This document shows, piece after piece, positions 25,820 to 36,100 of a stretch of DNA of 63,097 bases (its first letter is position 1; each line of letters begins with the position of its first letter). Under the pieces are notes generated by a model that was not told the origin of the DNA, did not search any database, and saw only the letters and a list, made by a program, of their open reading frames with translations. A program made the translations under genes and the position numbers. The stretch spans positions 1 to 63,097 of the forward strand of contig CAZMVD010000010.1 of the NCBI GenBank assembly GCA_964569425.1, in the 5' to 3' direction. Source of the stretch: JACQXM01 sp964569425. GTDB taxonomy: Bacteria > Planctomycetota > Phycisphaerae > UBA1845.

Positions 25820-27202
25820 TCATTCCCTCCCCAGCACGTGCATGTTGGCCATCGTAATCCCGCTCAGCAGCGCTCCGACGATCCCCAGGTAACCCTGGTC
25901 GGTGCCGATCATAAAGAGGTTCTCGATGCCCGTTCGCCCGTCGCGCAGCTTGTGCGGCGACCCGTACACCGTCCCGTTCACGTGCCCGGTGAACCGTTCA
26001 ATGGTCCGCGGCGTAAACAGGTCCACGCAACGCACGTGGCTTCGCGCCCCCGGGAGCCACCGCTCGGCGAAGTCCAGAAACCGCGCCTCGCAGACTCGTT
26101 TCAATCCCGCATATTCGGTTTCGTCCGCCTTCATCCAGGGGTCCGGATTGGCCAGCCACGTGACCCGAAACAGCCCCTCGGCCATGTCCTCATGTCCGTC
26201 GTAGTTGCTCGGGCAACACACCACGCCGCTTCGTTCATCCACCGCTGTTTCCGGCCGGGCATAGGTGAACGATTCCGCTTCGTTGAAAAACACGATCGCC
26301 GCTCCATGTCCCAGGTGCTGCGGCAGCACGTCGAGCACCGCGATCGATTCCACGAACGACACCCGTCCGGCACTCGGCGATGCCTGGGGGGCGTCCACAC
26401 CGCACATCCGCATGGTTTCCACGTGTCCCGCCGAAGACAGCACCACGTCCGCGGTGATCGTCTCGCCGGTCGACATTCTCAAGGCCGCAACACGGTTCTT
26501 CTGCAAGTCAATCCGCTCCACGCCGCACCGCATCCGCAGCTTGCCGCCGCATTGTCGATACCGCCGCACCAGCGTCCTGATGATCGTGCGTACGCCCTCC
26601 CGCGGTCGCGCGAACCCTTCCAGCAGGATGCTCTTGAACAGGATGACAAACGAAGTGAAGTCCATATCGTGCTCTTCGGCACTGCCATAGTACATGATCG
26701 GACACAGCAGCATGTCGACGAGTGTTGGATCTCGCAGAAACTCCCCCAGCGCCGCCCGGGTAGAACGCCAGGGATGATCCAGCCGCGTGTCGTCGTACGC
26801 GCGAATCACCTCCACCAGCCGCACAAAACCGTCCGCCTCCTGCGGGAATTCCCGGGCGATTTCCGCCGTCAGCACCGCGATGTCATTCGTGAACCGCAGC
26901 CGCCGCCCGGGGAACCGAACTTCGGAGTAATGCTGCGGGCGCAGGTCGAAATCCTCCCGCGTCAGCCGCAATTGCCGCAGCAGCTTGGGCAGCGGACCGC
27001 TCCGCACCCCTTCGGGCACGTAGTTGGTTACCGCGTGCAGCCCGACGTCGAACTCACGCCCATGCAGCGTGTAATACGAATTGAGCCCGCCGTAGGCATA
27101 GTGCCGCTCGACGATGCACACCCGCTTATTGAAGTACGCCAGCCGAATCCCCGCGGCCAGCCCCGACATTCCCGCGCCGATGATCACCACGTCGTAATGC
27201 AT
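25820..27202 (-). CDS. CrtI-like (phytoene desaturase family) FAD oxidoreductase 2
   Basis: 460 aa. It starts HYDVVIIGAGMSGLAAGIRLAYFNKRVCIVERHYAYGGLNSYY, with GREFDVGLHAVTNY shortly after. It closes with GIENLFMIGTDQGYLGIVGALLSGITMANMH, the C-terminal FAD motif. It is a diverged paralogue of the gene at 24237, 134 nt upstream in the same direction. Two such genes in tandem with type II fatty-acid enzymes suggest successive oxidoreductions on a lipid chain; the actual substrate is unknown. Confidence 0.85.
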   Translation of the reverse strand: MHYDVVIIGAGMSGLAAGIRLAYFNKRVCIVERHYAYGGLNSYYTLHGREFDVGLHAVTNYVPEGVRSGPLPKLLRQLRLTREDFDLRPQHYSEVRFPGRRLRFTNDIAVLTAEIAREFPQEADGFVRLVEVIRAYDDTRLDHPWRSTRAALGEFLRDPTLVDMLLCPIMYYGSAEEHDMDFTSFVILFKSILLEGFARPREGVRTIIRTLVRRYRQCGGKLRMRCGVERIDLQKNRVAALRMSTGETITADVVLSSAGHVETMRMCGVDAPQASPSAGRVSFVESIAVLDVLPQHLGHGAAIVFFNEAESFTYARPETAVDERSGVVCCPSNYDGHEDMAEGLFRVTWLANPDPWMKADETEYAGLKRVCEARFLDFAERWLPGARSHVRCVDLFTPRTIERFTGHVNGTVYGSPHKLRDGRTGIENLFMIGTDQGYLGIVGALLSGITMANMHVLGRE

Positions 27203-27262
27203 GACGCCACAGCATAGCCGCTACCGCGATCATGCGGGAGCCGACCAGGCGCGGCCCGCCGT

Positions 27263-27790
27263 TCACCAAAGCGGACCCCACAGGGCCGCCGTTACCGTGG
27301 CCCCGGCCATCAGCATCGCGAGAGCCAGCTTGACCACCGCTCCGGCGGCAAACCCGATCGCCGACCAAATCCCCACCCGCGTCCCATGGGCGAACTGATC
27401 GCGCACCGTCCATTCCGCCAGCGCCGCCCCCGCAAAGCAACCCAGCACCGCGCCGATCAACACCCCGAGTACGGGAACCGGAACCGCCAACACCAACATC
27501 CCCAGGAAGCCGCCGATGACGCCGCCCCATGCCGCCCGGCCGCTGGCGCCGCTCCGCCTGACTGCAAAAACGGTCAGCGCCGTTTCGATGACCTCGGCAA
27601 CCACGGCCACTCCCGCCAGCGCCGCCACCAGCGATAACGTGACGCGCGGCCATCCGCTCCACCAGCCATAGATCGCGGCACCGGCAACCAAGAGCCATGG
27701 GCCCGGCAGGCGAACGACGGTGAGCAATACCCCGCAAACGGCACATGAGAAGAGAGCGCTCAGGGCAAGAACATTCCAGACGGTGTCCAT
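27263..27790 (-). CDS. DUF456 family membrane protein
   Basis: 175 aa with four to five hydrophobic segments: LALSALFSCAVCGVLLTVV, GPWLLVAGAAIYGWWSGW, SLVAALAGVAVVAEVIETAL, then the glycine-rich GRAAWGGVIGGFLGMLVLAVPVPVLGVLIGAVLGCFAGAALAEW and GIWSAIGFAAGAVVKLALAMLMAG (patterns quoted in parts). The G-x-P-W-L start and Gly-rich centre are characteristic of DUF456, an inner-membrane family without known role. It lies 60 nt upstream of the lipid operon on the same strand. Confidence 0.8.
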   Translation of the reverse strand: MDTVWNVLALSALFSCAVCGVLLTVVRLPGPWLLVAGAAIYGWWSGWPRVTLSLVAALAGVAVVAEVIETALTVFAVRRSGASGRAAWGGVIGGFLGMLVLAVPVPVLGVLIGAVLGCFAGAALAEWTVRDQFAHGTRVGIWSAIGFAAGAVVKLALAMLMAGATVTAALWGPLW

Positions 27791-27952
27791 AGCGTAAAGT
27801 TCTCTGTTGCCCGCACTTCCAATCCGGTAAACCGTCCATCGCCGTGGGGGATGAATGCCCTATCCTAGCGGGATCATCATTATCGGTCAGCGGCCTCAAG
27901 TCCGGATCTCGGCCGGTGGTTCGATTCCTCCGACTTCGGGGCCTAGAATGGG

Positions 27953-28381
27953 ATGCGGCGGTCGAGCACCGGTCGTGTGGTCGCCGCCATCGAAAAAACG
28001 CCTGAAGCAGGGAGTTGTTATTTGGCTTTCCGGACCATTCGCCAACGCGGGCTGCTGGGATCATTGCACGGGGTGCCCATTGCGCTCGTGGGCGTGGTCA
28101 TCACCGCCTGGTCCATGGGGGGCACGAGTGCAACGGACGGTGGTTCCGGCCTATCGGCGATGACGTCCAGGACCCAGGTCGCCATCCAACAGGTGGCCGA
28201 CGCCGCGGACCCGGTCATCGAAGAGCCCATCCGCCCATTGTTTCCCGACCAGCGCACGCCCAATTCGACCGGCGTTGCCCAATGCGGGGCGTCGGAAATC
28301 AGCTACGTTCTGTTGCCGGCCATGATGCTCCTCGCCGGCGCCGTGCTCATGCCCGGGCTTCAACTGCGCAGTCGTCCCTGA
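27953..28381 (+). CDS. Hypothetical membrane-associated protein, uncertain
   Basis: 142 aa, not recognised. It has two hydrophobic stretches, GVPIALVGVVITAWSMGG near residue 40 and SYVLLPAMMLLAGAVLMPG near the C terminus, with a polar middle. No clear ribosome site. The only support is the open frame with plausible membrane segments in a gap between divergent-facing neighbours. It may be spurious. Confidence 0.35.
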   Translation: MRRSSTGRVVAAIEKTPEAGSCYLAFRTIRQRGLLGSLHGVPIALVGVVITAWSMGGTSATDGGSGLSAMTSRTQVAIQQVADAADPVIEEPIRPLFPDQRTPNSTGVAQCGASEISYVLLPAMMLLAGAVLMPGLQLRSRP

Positions 28382-28557
28382 CATACCCTTCCACCCGCGC
28401 GCACCGGCTGATTAAGGCCATGAGCCTGGCGGGCAACCGAGTCAACGTCTCCCTCGACCGGAACCTGAGTTCGCAATTCGATCGACGAGGTTTTGCCTTG
28501 AGCGAAGAGTGGCCCATCGGATCGGCGAAGAAACGATCGACCTGCAACGCGGCGAAA

Positions 28558-30468
28558 TCAGGGCGCGTCGAGGCGGCCGTCGTCCTGAATTCGCAGCGTA
28601 GCCGTGTCGCGGCGGAAGACGAGGATGGCGTTGCGATAGCCGGCAATAGCCGCTGCGAGTTGATTCCGTGCTGCGAGCAGGTCGTCTTCGGCGTCGACCA
28701 CGTCCTGGTTGGTGGAGCGGCCGAGGTCGAACTGGGCGCGGGCGGCGTCGAGTCGAAGTTCGTTTTCCTCGACGTTAAGTTGCTGGATGCGGCGTAATTC
28801 GTCCTGCTGGGCGATGCGGCGGACCGCGCGGCGCACGTCGGCATGGACGGTGTCCTCGAACAACTCGAACTCTCGTTCGCTGCGCCGTTGGTTGATCAGC
28901 GAGGCGCGGTAGGCGTTGCGCTCGGCCTTGCGATCGTCCATGCGCAGTTCGATCATGCCGCGCCAGGTGGTGCGCTCGGTGTTATAGCTGGTGGAGCTGA
29001 GATGGTTTGGATCGGTGTCCAGAACGATGCTGCCGCTGGCATCCAGGTCCGGCAGTATCCGGTTCTTGGCCACGAGGACCCCGCGCCGCGCATCGTCGAT
29101 GCGATCCGCACTGTTGAGCAGGTCGAGACGGTAGCGCAGGGCCACCTCGACGGCCTGGGTTTCGTGCACATGGGGCAGGAGCACGTCAAGGGCGCGGCTG
29201 TCCTCGTCGGCGTCCTGATCCACCACGTCGAGCAGCGCTTCGACCGGCAGGCCGATGAAGATCTTGAATCGATCGAGCGCCGACGCATATTGCTCCTTGG
29301 CGCTGACCAGCGATGACTCCGCCTGCCGAAGGCTGGACTTGGCACGCGGGGCCTCGAAGATGGTCCGGCTCTTGCCCATGCGGTCGATGAAATCCGCCTT
29401 TTCCCAGTCCTGGCGCCGACTGAGATAAGCCTTATAGCTGTTAGACACGGAGGCCTTGGATTGCTGCAGGGCAAAATACTGGGCCGCAACCTCTACCACG
29501 AACGACCGGCGAAAGTGCTCGTAGTCGCGCACTGCGTAGATCAGGTTGCGTTCGGCCTGGTAGCGCGATTCGTAGGCGACCCGCCCCGCGCCGCGAAACA
29601 GCGGGATGTTCGCTTCCAGAATGAAGTTGCCCGGCTCGCCGGACGTGACCTGAGCGCCCAGGTCGCGCATCAGGCTGTTGATGACCCGCGCGGTAACTTC
29701 GCCGCCGAAAGGCAGTCGCTGGGTGACGGCCACGTTGCTGACGGCGGACATGGCGTGGTCAAAATCGCGCACCTGTCCGTAGTTGGCATACTCGGCTTGG
29801 ACAGACGCGACCCATTGCGGCGTCCAGAGGTGCCGCTCCAGCGTCAGATCGAGCGCCGCCAGGTATAGGTCTTCCTTCGCGTTCTGAAGTTCGCGGGCGC
29901 GCGCCAGAGCCTGCACCACAACGTCGCGCAGGCCCAGAACCTGGACATGTTCCTGGTCTTCCGCGCGGAAGATAGAAGGGGTCAGTTCGAGATCGCCGGT
30001 GGGTTCGATGGGTGGGGGGACATCGGCTTCGGCGCTGATGTCCGCGTCGTTCGGCGAAGGCGCTTCGGAGTTCATTTCCTCCGGTACGGGGGCAGGGCGC
30101 GCGGCGCCATGGTCCGTTTCGGAGGGTTCTTCGGAAACAGGTGCCGCGGGCTCTTCCAAGGGGGCGCGAAAACGAAACGCATCAGGCAGTTCATCCGTTA
30201 CGGGACGGGGAGCGAAGCTGTACATTCGGGAGCGGTCACCGACGTCGCCGGTTTCGTCACCCAGGTGGACGTTGCTGGTGCGTCCCAGGGCCGTGCGCTG
30301 GCGGTCTTCGATGGCACGATAGACAGTCTGGTCGCTCCGCTGGATGATGGAGTGCCGACAGCCGGAGCCCACTAAGGCCGCGCCCCAGATCAAGGAAACG
30401 GCAACAACGCGCAACAGGACGCCGGCCGCGGTGAGCAATGAAATGTCGCCGACGTTCCGCATCATCAT
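28558..30468 (-). CDS. TolC-family outer-membrane efflux lipoprotein 1
   Basis: 636 aa from the ATG cluster at 30468/30465/30462; the frame upstream has no features. A signal with lipobox (VSLIWGAALVGSGC) is followed by a Pro/Glu-rich linker of about 100 residues (APVSEEPSETDHGAARPAP...). The TolC fold then shows two long helical hairpins, with VVQALARARELQNAKEDLYLAALDL and RLDAARAQFDLGRSTNQDVVDAEDDLLAARNQL, the repeat signature of outer-membrane efflux proteins. The long acidic linker is unusual. It stands alone, not next to a pump gene. Confidence 0.85.
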   Translation of the reverse strand: MMMRNVGDISLLTAAGVLLRVVAVSLIWGAALVGSGCRHSIIQRSDQTVYRAIEDRQRTALGRTSNVHLGDETGDVGDRSRMYSFAPRPVTDELPDAFRFRAPLEEPAAPVSEEPSETDHGAARPAPVPEEMNSEAPSPNDADISAEADVPPPIEPTGDLELTPSIFRAEDQEHVQVLGLRDVVVQALARARELQNAKEDLYLAALDLTLERHLWTPQWVASVQAEYANYGQVRDFDHAMSAVSNVAVTQRLPFGGEVTARVINSLMRDLGAQVTSGEPGNFILEANIPLFRGAGRVAYESRYQAERNLIYAVRDYEHFRRSFVVEVAAQYFALQQSKASVSNSYKAYLSRRQDWEKADFIDRMGKSRTIFEAPRAKSSLRQAESSLVSAKEQYASALDRFKIFIGLPVEALLDVVDQDADEDSRALDVLLPHVHETQAVEVALRYRLDLLNSADRIDDARRGVLVAKNRILPDLDASGSIVLDTDPNHLSSTSYNTERTTWRGMIELRMDDRKAERNAYRASLINQRRSEREFELFEDTVHADVRRAVRRIAQQDELRRIQQLNVEENELRLDAARAQFDLGRSTNQDVVDAEDDLLAARNQLAAAIAGYRNAILVFRRDTATLRIQDDGRLDAP

Positions 30469-30700
30469 AGTCGGGCATCTTGGTTGATGACGTTGCAGAC
30501 TGTCAAGCGATGAGCAAAGATTCGCGGAATGGTCGGGGAGGGGGCAGGGATGCACGGCCACAAGTTCCGACATCCTGGGGTCCGCAGGTCGAGCGGCCCC
30601 TGACCGGGACAGGCGCCAGCTCCCCGCGTAAGGTGGGAAATTCCAGCAGACCCCGAGTTTGGCGCTGTCAGGTACCAGCGTGGAAAGGGATGGAGAGCCA

Positions 30701-31270
30701 ATGAACCAGGTGGTAGACGGGAAGAAAGGCGCGGGTGGCATATCCGATGCGGCCGTCAAAGCTGCCACGGGAAAGTCCTGGAAGCAGTGGTTCGCGCTAC
30801 TCGACCAATGCGGTGCCAAAGGAATGTCACACAAGGAGATCGTCGCCGTGGTCCGGAGGCAGGCCGATCCCGGACCCTGGTGGCGGCAGATGGTCACCGT
30901 GGGCTATGAGCAGGAGCGCGGCCTGCGAGAAAAGCACCAGACGCCGCAGGGATTCCAGGCGGGCTGCTCGCGCACCCTGGGGGCTCCACTGCCCCGGCTC
31001 TACCGGCATTGGCATGATCGGAAGCTGCGGGCTTTGTGGTTGGACGATCCCGACTTCGTGATTCGAAAGGCGACGCGGGACGGATCGCTGCGCATCACAT
31101 GGGTAGACGGAAGAACAAGCGTCGAGGTCAACTTCGTGGAAAAGGGCCCGGCACGCAGCCAGGTGGCCGTGCAACACCGCAAGCTGCCCAACGCGCGAAG
31201 TGTTTCACGCATGAAGTCCTATTGGGCCAGGCAGTTGGACCGACTCAAGCAAGTGCTTGAACCCCGATAG
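30701..31270 (+). CDS. DUF4287-domain protein
   Basis: 189 aa from the ATG at 30701, preceded by GGAGAG. N-terminal SDAAVKAATGKSWKQWFALLDQCGAKGMSHKEIVAVV and WWRQMVTVGYEQERGLREKHQ (quoted in parts) are the DUF4287 pattern. The C-terminal half (WLDDPDFVIRKATRDGSLRITWVDGRTSVEVNFVEKGPARSQVAVQHRKL, read as several strands) looks like an AHSA1/SRPBCC ligand-binding fold. Function unknown, cytoplasmic. Confidence 0.8.
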   Translation: MNQVVDGKKGAGGISDAAVKAATGKSWKQWFALLDQCGAKGMSHKEIVAVVRRQADPGPWWRQMVTVGYEQERGLREKHQTPQGFQAGCSRTLGAPLPRLYRHWHDRKLRALWLDDPDFVIRKATRDGSLRITWVDGRTSVEVNFVEKGPARSQVAVQHRKLPNARSVSRMKSYWARQLDRLKQVLEPR

Positions 31271-31419
31271 TGGTATCGGCCGCGCCGGCCCGCGGCGTCA
31301 ACGGGTTCGACGCGGAGGGTCTGCATCTGTGCGAGAACAGGAGAAGGCCATGAAGGTACGAAGCGTGCGAATCGGCGTGCATTGCGAGGAGGCGCAGCCC
31401 TGGGGTGCGATGGGGCCGG

Positions 31420-33159
31420 TCATTCGTCCTGCGGCGGAAGCTCCGGTGGCGGTGCGGCGCCGGATTCCGTTTCCTCGGTGGGGTGGTAAGTGGCGGCTGC
31501 GGCGTTGAGGTCGCTCCAGGCGAGCCGCAGGCGGATGCGTGCCTGGGCGAGGCCCACTTCGGCGGCGATGAAGTCGCGCTGGGTTTCGTTGAGCCGGCTG
31601 AGCGTCTCCCTCCCCGCAAGATAACCGGCACGAACCACACGACGATTCTCAGCCGCCGTCCGGAGAGACTCACGCTGGAGGAGAATCTGCTGTTGAGCAT
31701 CGTTAAGGTCAATAATGGCCCGGCGCACGTCGGACTGCACGCTGAATCGCAACCGGTTGAGCTGGGCGGCGGTCTCGGCGCGTTTGCTTTCCGCCTCCCG
31801 TACCCGGGCATGCCGTGCGCCGCCGGTAAATAACTCCCAACGAAACTCCAAGGCCGCCGCCGAGGATTGATCCTCTACGGAGTAGTGCAGGTTCGACGAG
31901 CGATCGAATCCCCACGAGCCGCTCACCAGCACCGCCGGACTGTACAGCCCGCGCGCCGCGCGCACGTTCTCATCTTCAGCCTTCAGCAACTCCATGAATT
32001 GCACTACATCCGGCCGGTTGGACAGCGCCCGCTCGATCCACGGTTCCGGGGGAGGGACGGCCAGTTCGACCGCTGATTCCTCGGCCAAAGGAGAGAGAAT
32101 AAGGTCGGCAGGGAGGATGCCGTCGGTCAGTCCCAGAAGCTCGGCAAGCACCACGCGACCCACGTCGCGCAGCCCCACCGCGTTGGTCACGGTCGCTTGC
32201 GCTGCCAGGACGCGAACACGGAAGTTATCCACGTCGGCCTGGGTGGCCCGCCCGGCGGCGCGGAGTTTGTCTGTTTCTTCAAACTGCTCCTGACTGAACG
32301 CCTCGGCGGCGCGGGCGATGCGCACCTCCTCTTCGGCCAGTTGCACCTGGTAGTAGGCGCGGTCCACCGCCTGCACGATGAGACGCTCCACATCGACCAG
32401 GTTCATGGTCGTGGCGCGATAGAGGTACTTGCTAGCCATTACCTGCGCTTCGCGCACAAACCCGTCGAAAGCGGTCCATTGCGCGGTGAAAGCGATCGAG
32501 TGTTCACTGTAGGAATTGCGGTCGCCTTTGAGTTCGGTATCCCCAAACAAGGGGCGGCGCAATGCGTTGATCAAGCTCGTCAGCGTGAAATTCGTGGTAT
32601 CCACACCCACGGGTGCCGGCTGGGGGGGCTGCAGCAGGAGGTTCAGGCGGTTGCGGCTCGCGGGGGTATGAAACGTCCGCGCACCGGAATAGGAAAAAAC
32701 CACGCTCGGAAAATAACGCGCGCGTGCCTGGTCGATGCGCGCCGCGGCCGCCGCCAGTCGTGCCTGAGCCGCGTGTACGTCGGGGTTGGCGCGTACCGCA
32801 ATGGCTCTGGCTTCCTGAAGGGTGAGCACGTCCGCAGGCAGAAGGCTTTCTGCCATGTCGCTGACGACGGCCTTGCCATAAGGCATCAGTCGCTCGCGTT
32901 CCGACTCGGGAAGCTTGGCCACCGCCTTATGATGTCGCTCGAGTATCACCTGGATACTGTCAAGGGGACGCTGGCACGACGTCGCGCTGGACAACAGACA
33001 AAACCACCCGAGCGTTCGCAGCGACCGGCCGGACGCCCAACCACGCAAAGCAGACCACCGAGGTGGCGCGCCGGCGCATCGCTGGTTCGGACTACTCGGC
33101 AGCAGCGAACTGAGCAAGAGCGGCTCCTTCCACCTGCTCGGGGTGCGGGTACAGTCCAC
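31420..33159 (-). CDS. TolC-family outer-membrane efflux lipoprotein 2
   Basis: Open from 33159 (579 aa), overlapping the end of the RND pump gene by 68 nt. A TTG at 33048 (542 aa) would place the signal LRTLGWFCLLSSATSC with its lipobox at the N terminus and is a good alternative start. TolC repeats include LTLQEARAIAVRANPDVHAAQARLAAAAARIDQAR and LRAAGRATQADVDNFRVRVL (parts of helical hairpins), and AGYLAGRETLSRLNETQRDFIAAEVGLAQARIRLRLAWSDL at the end. It is likely the exit duct for the RND pump encoded just upstream. Confidence 0.85.
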   Translation of the reverse strand: MDCTRTPSRWKEPLLLSSLLPSSPNQRCAGAPPRWSALRGWASGRSLRTLGWFCLLSSATSCQRPLDSIQVILERHHKAVAKLPESERERLMPYGKAVVSDMAESLLPADVLTLQEARAIAVRANPDVHAAQARLAAAAARIDQARARYFPSVVFSYSGARTFHTPASRNRLNLLLQPPQPAPVGVDTTNFTLTSLINALRRPLFGDTELKGDRNSYSEHSIAFTAQWTAFDGFVREAQVMASKYLYRATTMNLVDVERLIVQAVDRAYYQVQLAEEEVRIARAAEAFSQEQFEETDKLRAAGRATQADVDNFRVRVLAAQATVTNAVGLRDVGRVVLAELLGLTDGILPADLILSPLAEESAVELAVPPPEPWIERALSNRPDVVQFMELLKAEDENVRAARGLYSPAVLVSGSWGFDRSSNLHYSVEDQSSAAALEFRWELFTGGARHARVREAESKRAETAAQLNRLRFSVQSDVRRAIIDLNDAQQQILLQRESLRTAAENRRVVRAGYLAGRETLSRLNETQRDFIAAEVGLAQARIRLRLAWSDLNAAAATYHPTEETESGAAPPPELPPQDE

Positions 33160-36100
33160 CGTGACGCAGCCAATGCGCCAGGCGCTTCAGGTCGTTGACC
33201 AGCAAGAACATCGCCGGAACAATCAGCAACGTCAAGACGGTCGAAAACAGCAATCCGAATGCCAGTGAAATCGTAAGGGGTATCAACGATTGGGCCTGGG
33301 AACTGCGTTCGAAGAGCAGCGGCGCAAGGCCCGCTATGGTGGTCAACGAAGTCAGGATCACAGCCCGAAAGCGCGCCTGGCCCGATCGCCACACCGCGTC
33401 GAATACGTTCAATCCGCGGCCCAGGTTCAAATTGATGCGATCGATCAGCACCACGGCGTCGTTGACCGTAATACCCGCCAATCCCACCATGCCGAACACG
33501 CTCATCAAGGAAAGCTCATACCCCATGACCGCATGACCGACGACCGCGCCCACCAGCCCGAAGGGAATGGCGACCATGATGATCATCGGCTGCACGTAGG
33601 ACTTCAGCGGAAGCGCCAGAAGCGTGTACATGACGACCAGCGCGATAATCGTTCCCGAAAAAAGACTGGTGAGTGATTCACGAATCCGCGCCCGCTGCCC
33701 GTCAAGTACGATACTGAGTCCCTCATAACGCTGCGCCAGTTCCGGAAGAAAAGACGCTTCCAGCGACTGGACGATCTGCTCGGCGTTGGCATGCCGTTCA
33801 TCCACGTCGGCCTGCACCCGCACCCGCCGTTTGCCATCCTGCCGCCAGATGCCCGAATAGCCTCGGACCAGGCGAGTTTCGGCGACTTCGTGGAAGGGGA
33901 CGGCCGCCCCCTGCCGCGTGCGAATCCGCAGATCGTCGAGCACCGCCAGCGTGCGGCGATCCTCGTCGACGTAGCGCACCATGACCTTGACCTCGTCTCG
34001 TCCGCGCTGCAGACGTACCGCCTCTCCACCGTAAAGTCCCTGGCGGAGCTGCGCAGCCAGGTCGACAACGGTGAGGCCGAGCGTGGCCGCTTCAGGCCGC
34101 AGCGCAATCTGAAGTTCGCGCTTGCCGGGAATCAGATCGTCATCGATGTCGAATACGCCGGCAAACTCTCCGAGCTTGGCTTGCAGCTCATCAGCCGCGC
34201 GGCGCAGGTCTTCCAGGTCGTCGCCGAGCAGGCGGATTTCCAGCGGTTTCTCAGTGGGGCCCAGTTCCTCGCGCGTAATAGCGATCAGGTCCGCCCCGGG
34301 AATCCCGCCCACCAGGTCGCGCCAGCGCTCGATAATGTCCGCCGCATCGATGCGCCGCTCCTCCGCGGGCATCAACTCGATGGTCACTTCCGCCAGTGCG
34401 CTGCTTCGTTTGGGGACGATATCCGGCCATTCGCCCACCACCGCGGACACGTGGCGAACCAGCGACCCCGGAGAGTGGGGTACAAGCTGTTCGTCGCGGT
34501 TGAGCGCCCGCGCCGCCTCTTCAAACTTCAGGGCGGCCAGTGCGGTGGACTCGAAGGGCGTTCCTTCGGGAAACCGCACGCGGGCGCGTAACGTATTCAC
34601 GTCCACTTTGGGAAAGAGCACGAAAGGCGTGCGCCCGCCGATCACCACGCCCACGCACAGCAAAACGGCCGTCACCGCTGTGCCGAAGAGCACCACCCGC
34701 CATTGGAGCATGACGCGCAGGAATCGAGCATAGGGACCCTCAATGAAGCGGTCGATCCGCGCATCAATTATCGCCCGAATGCGCTTGCGCCATCCAGCGA
34801 CCTTTTGTTCATTCTCCGTACCCCATTCCCAGAGGTGGCCCGGAAGAATGAGGAATGCCTCCACCGTCGACGCCGCGATGCACGCAATGACGATCACAGG
34901 TAACACAAAAATGAGCTTGCCCATCACGCCGACGACAAACATCAGCGGCACAAACGCCACCATGGTGGTCAGCGAGGCCAGCGCCACGGGTAAAAACACC
35001 ACCTGTGTCCCCGCCACCGACGCGTCCTTCAGCGGAAGACCCTCCCGAACTTTCTCCCGGACGCTTTCCGCGATCACAATCGCGTCGTCCACAATAATCC
35101 CCGTCGCGATCAACATGCCCAGCAGGCTGATGAGGTTGATGGTGCCCCCGGTCTGGTGCAGAATCATCAACGCCCCGGCATAGGACACCGGTATGCCCAA
35201 TGCCACGGCGATCGCCGAACGCACGTCGATAAACAGCAGCAGCGACACCACCACCAGAATCAGGCCCCAGAACGCATTGGAGAGAATCATGGTCATCCGC
35301 TGGTCCACGTCGCGCGACTTGTCGGCGAGGACCGTCAGGCGAATGCCCTCCGGCATGCTGACTTGGTTGACATACTCGCGCACCAGTCGGGCTACCTCGC
35401 TGATGTCTTCCTTCGGCGTTTTCCAGACAACCACGGTCGCGCCGGGCTCGCCGTCGACCCGGCCGAATAGCGGTTCATCGTCCAGGGTGTCGCGAATCTG
35501 CGCGATCTGCCCCAGGCGAACGGCGGTGCCGTCGGGGTGGGCGATAACCACCAAATCTTCAAATTCGCTCTTGGTGTAACGCTGGCCGCGTGTGCGGATG
35601 GTGATTTCTTCATTCTGTGCGCGCACCGTTCCGGCGGGGACATTCAAGCTGTTAGCCGCGACCATGTCCATGACCTGCTGAAGGGTCAGGCCATACTGGT
35701 CCAGGGTTTCCTTGCGAAGTTGCACGGAGATTTCGTATTCCCGCACTCCGGCCAGGGTCACCTGGGAAATGCCGGGGGTGGCAATCAGCTCCGACTTGAT
35801 CTGCTCGGCAAAACGCCGGATCGACGTTTCCGGGGCATTGCCATGAACGCCGATACTGATCACCGAAAACCGTGCCAGAACCTCCACCACAATCGGCTTC
35901 TCGGTCGCTTCGGGAAAGGTGCTGATGGCGTCGACACGCCCCTGGATCTGCCGCAGTACCTCGGTCGCGGAAGTGATGGCGGTGTCGAACGCGGCGCCCA
36001 GGTTGCAAACATTCTCCTCGCTGAGCGATGAAATCTCCCAAACGCCCGGAATCCCCTCGATCGCCTGCTCGATCTTGAGGCACACGCCCTCTTCGACGTC

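Noticed and set aside
24237..27202. Carotenoid biosynthesis cluster
   Set aside because: Two CrtI-like proteins but no phytoene synthase, cyclase or GGPP synthase; neighbours are fatty-acid enzymes.
25760..27217. 485-codon plus-strand frame opposite the CrtI-like gene
   Set aside because: Arg/His/Pro-rich antisense translation, no motif, no ribosome site.
27860..27945. tRNA-like T-loop (GGTTCGATTCC at 27918-27928)
   Set aside because: Acceptor stem, D-arm and anticodon arm could not be matched, the T-stem has a mismatch, and there is no CCA end; chance match.
31350..31508. 52-codon plus-strand frame with a good Shine-Dalgarno (AGGAGAAGG)
   Set aside because: Runs antisense into the last 89 nt of the TolC gene, basic and featureless; not enough to call a gene.
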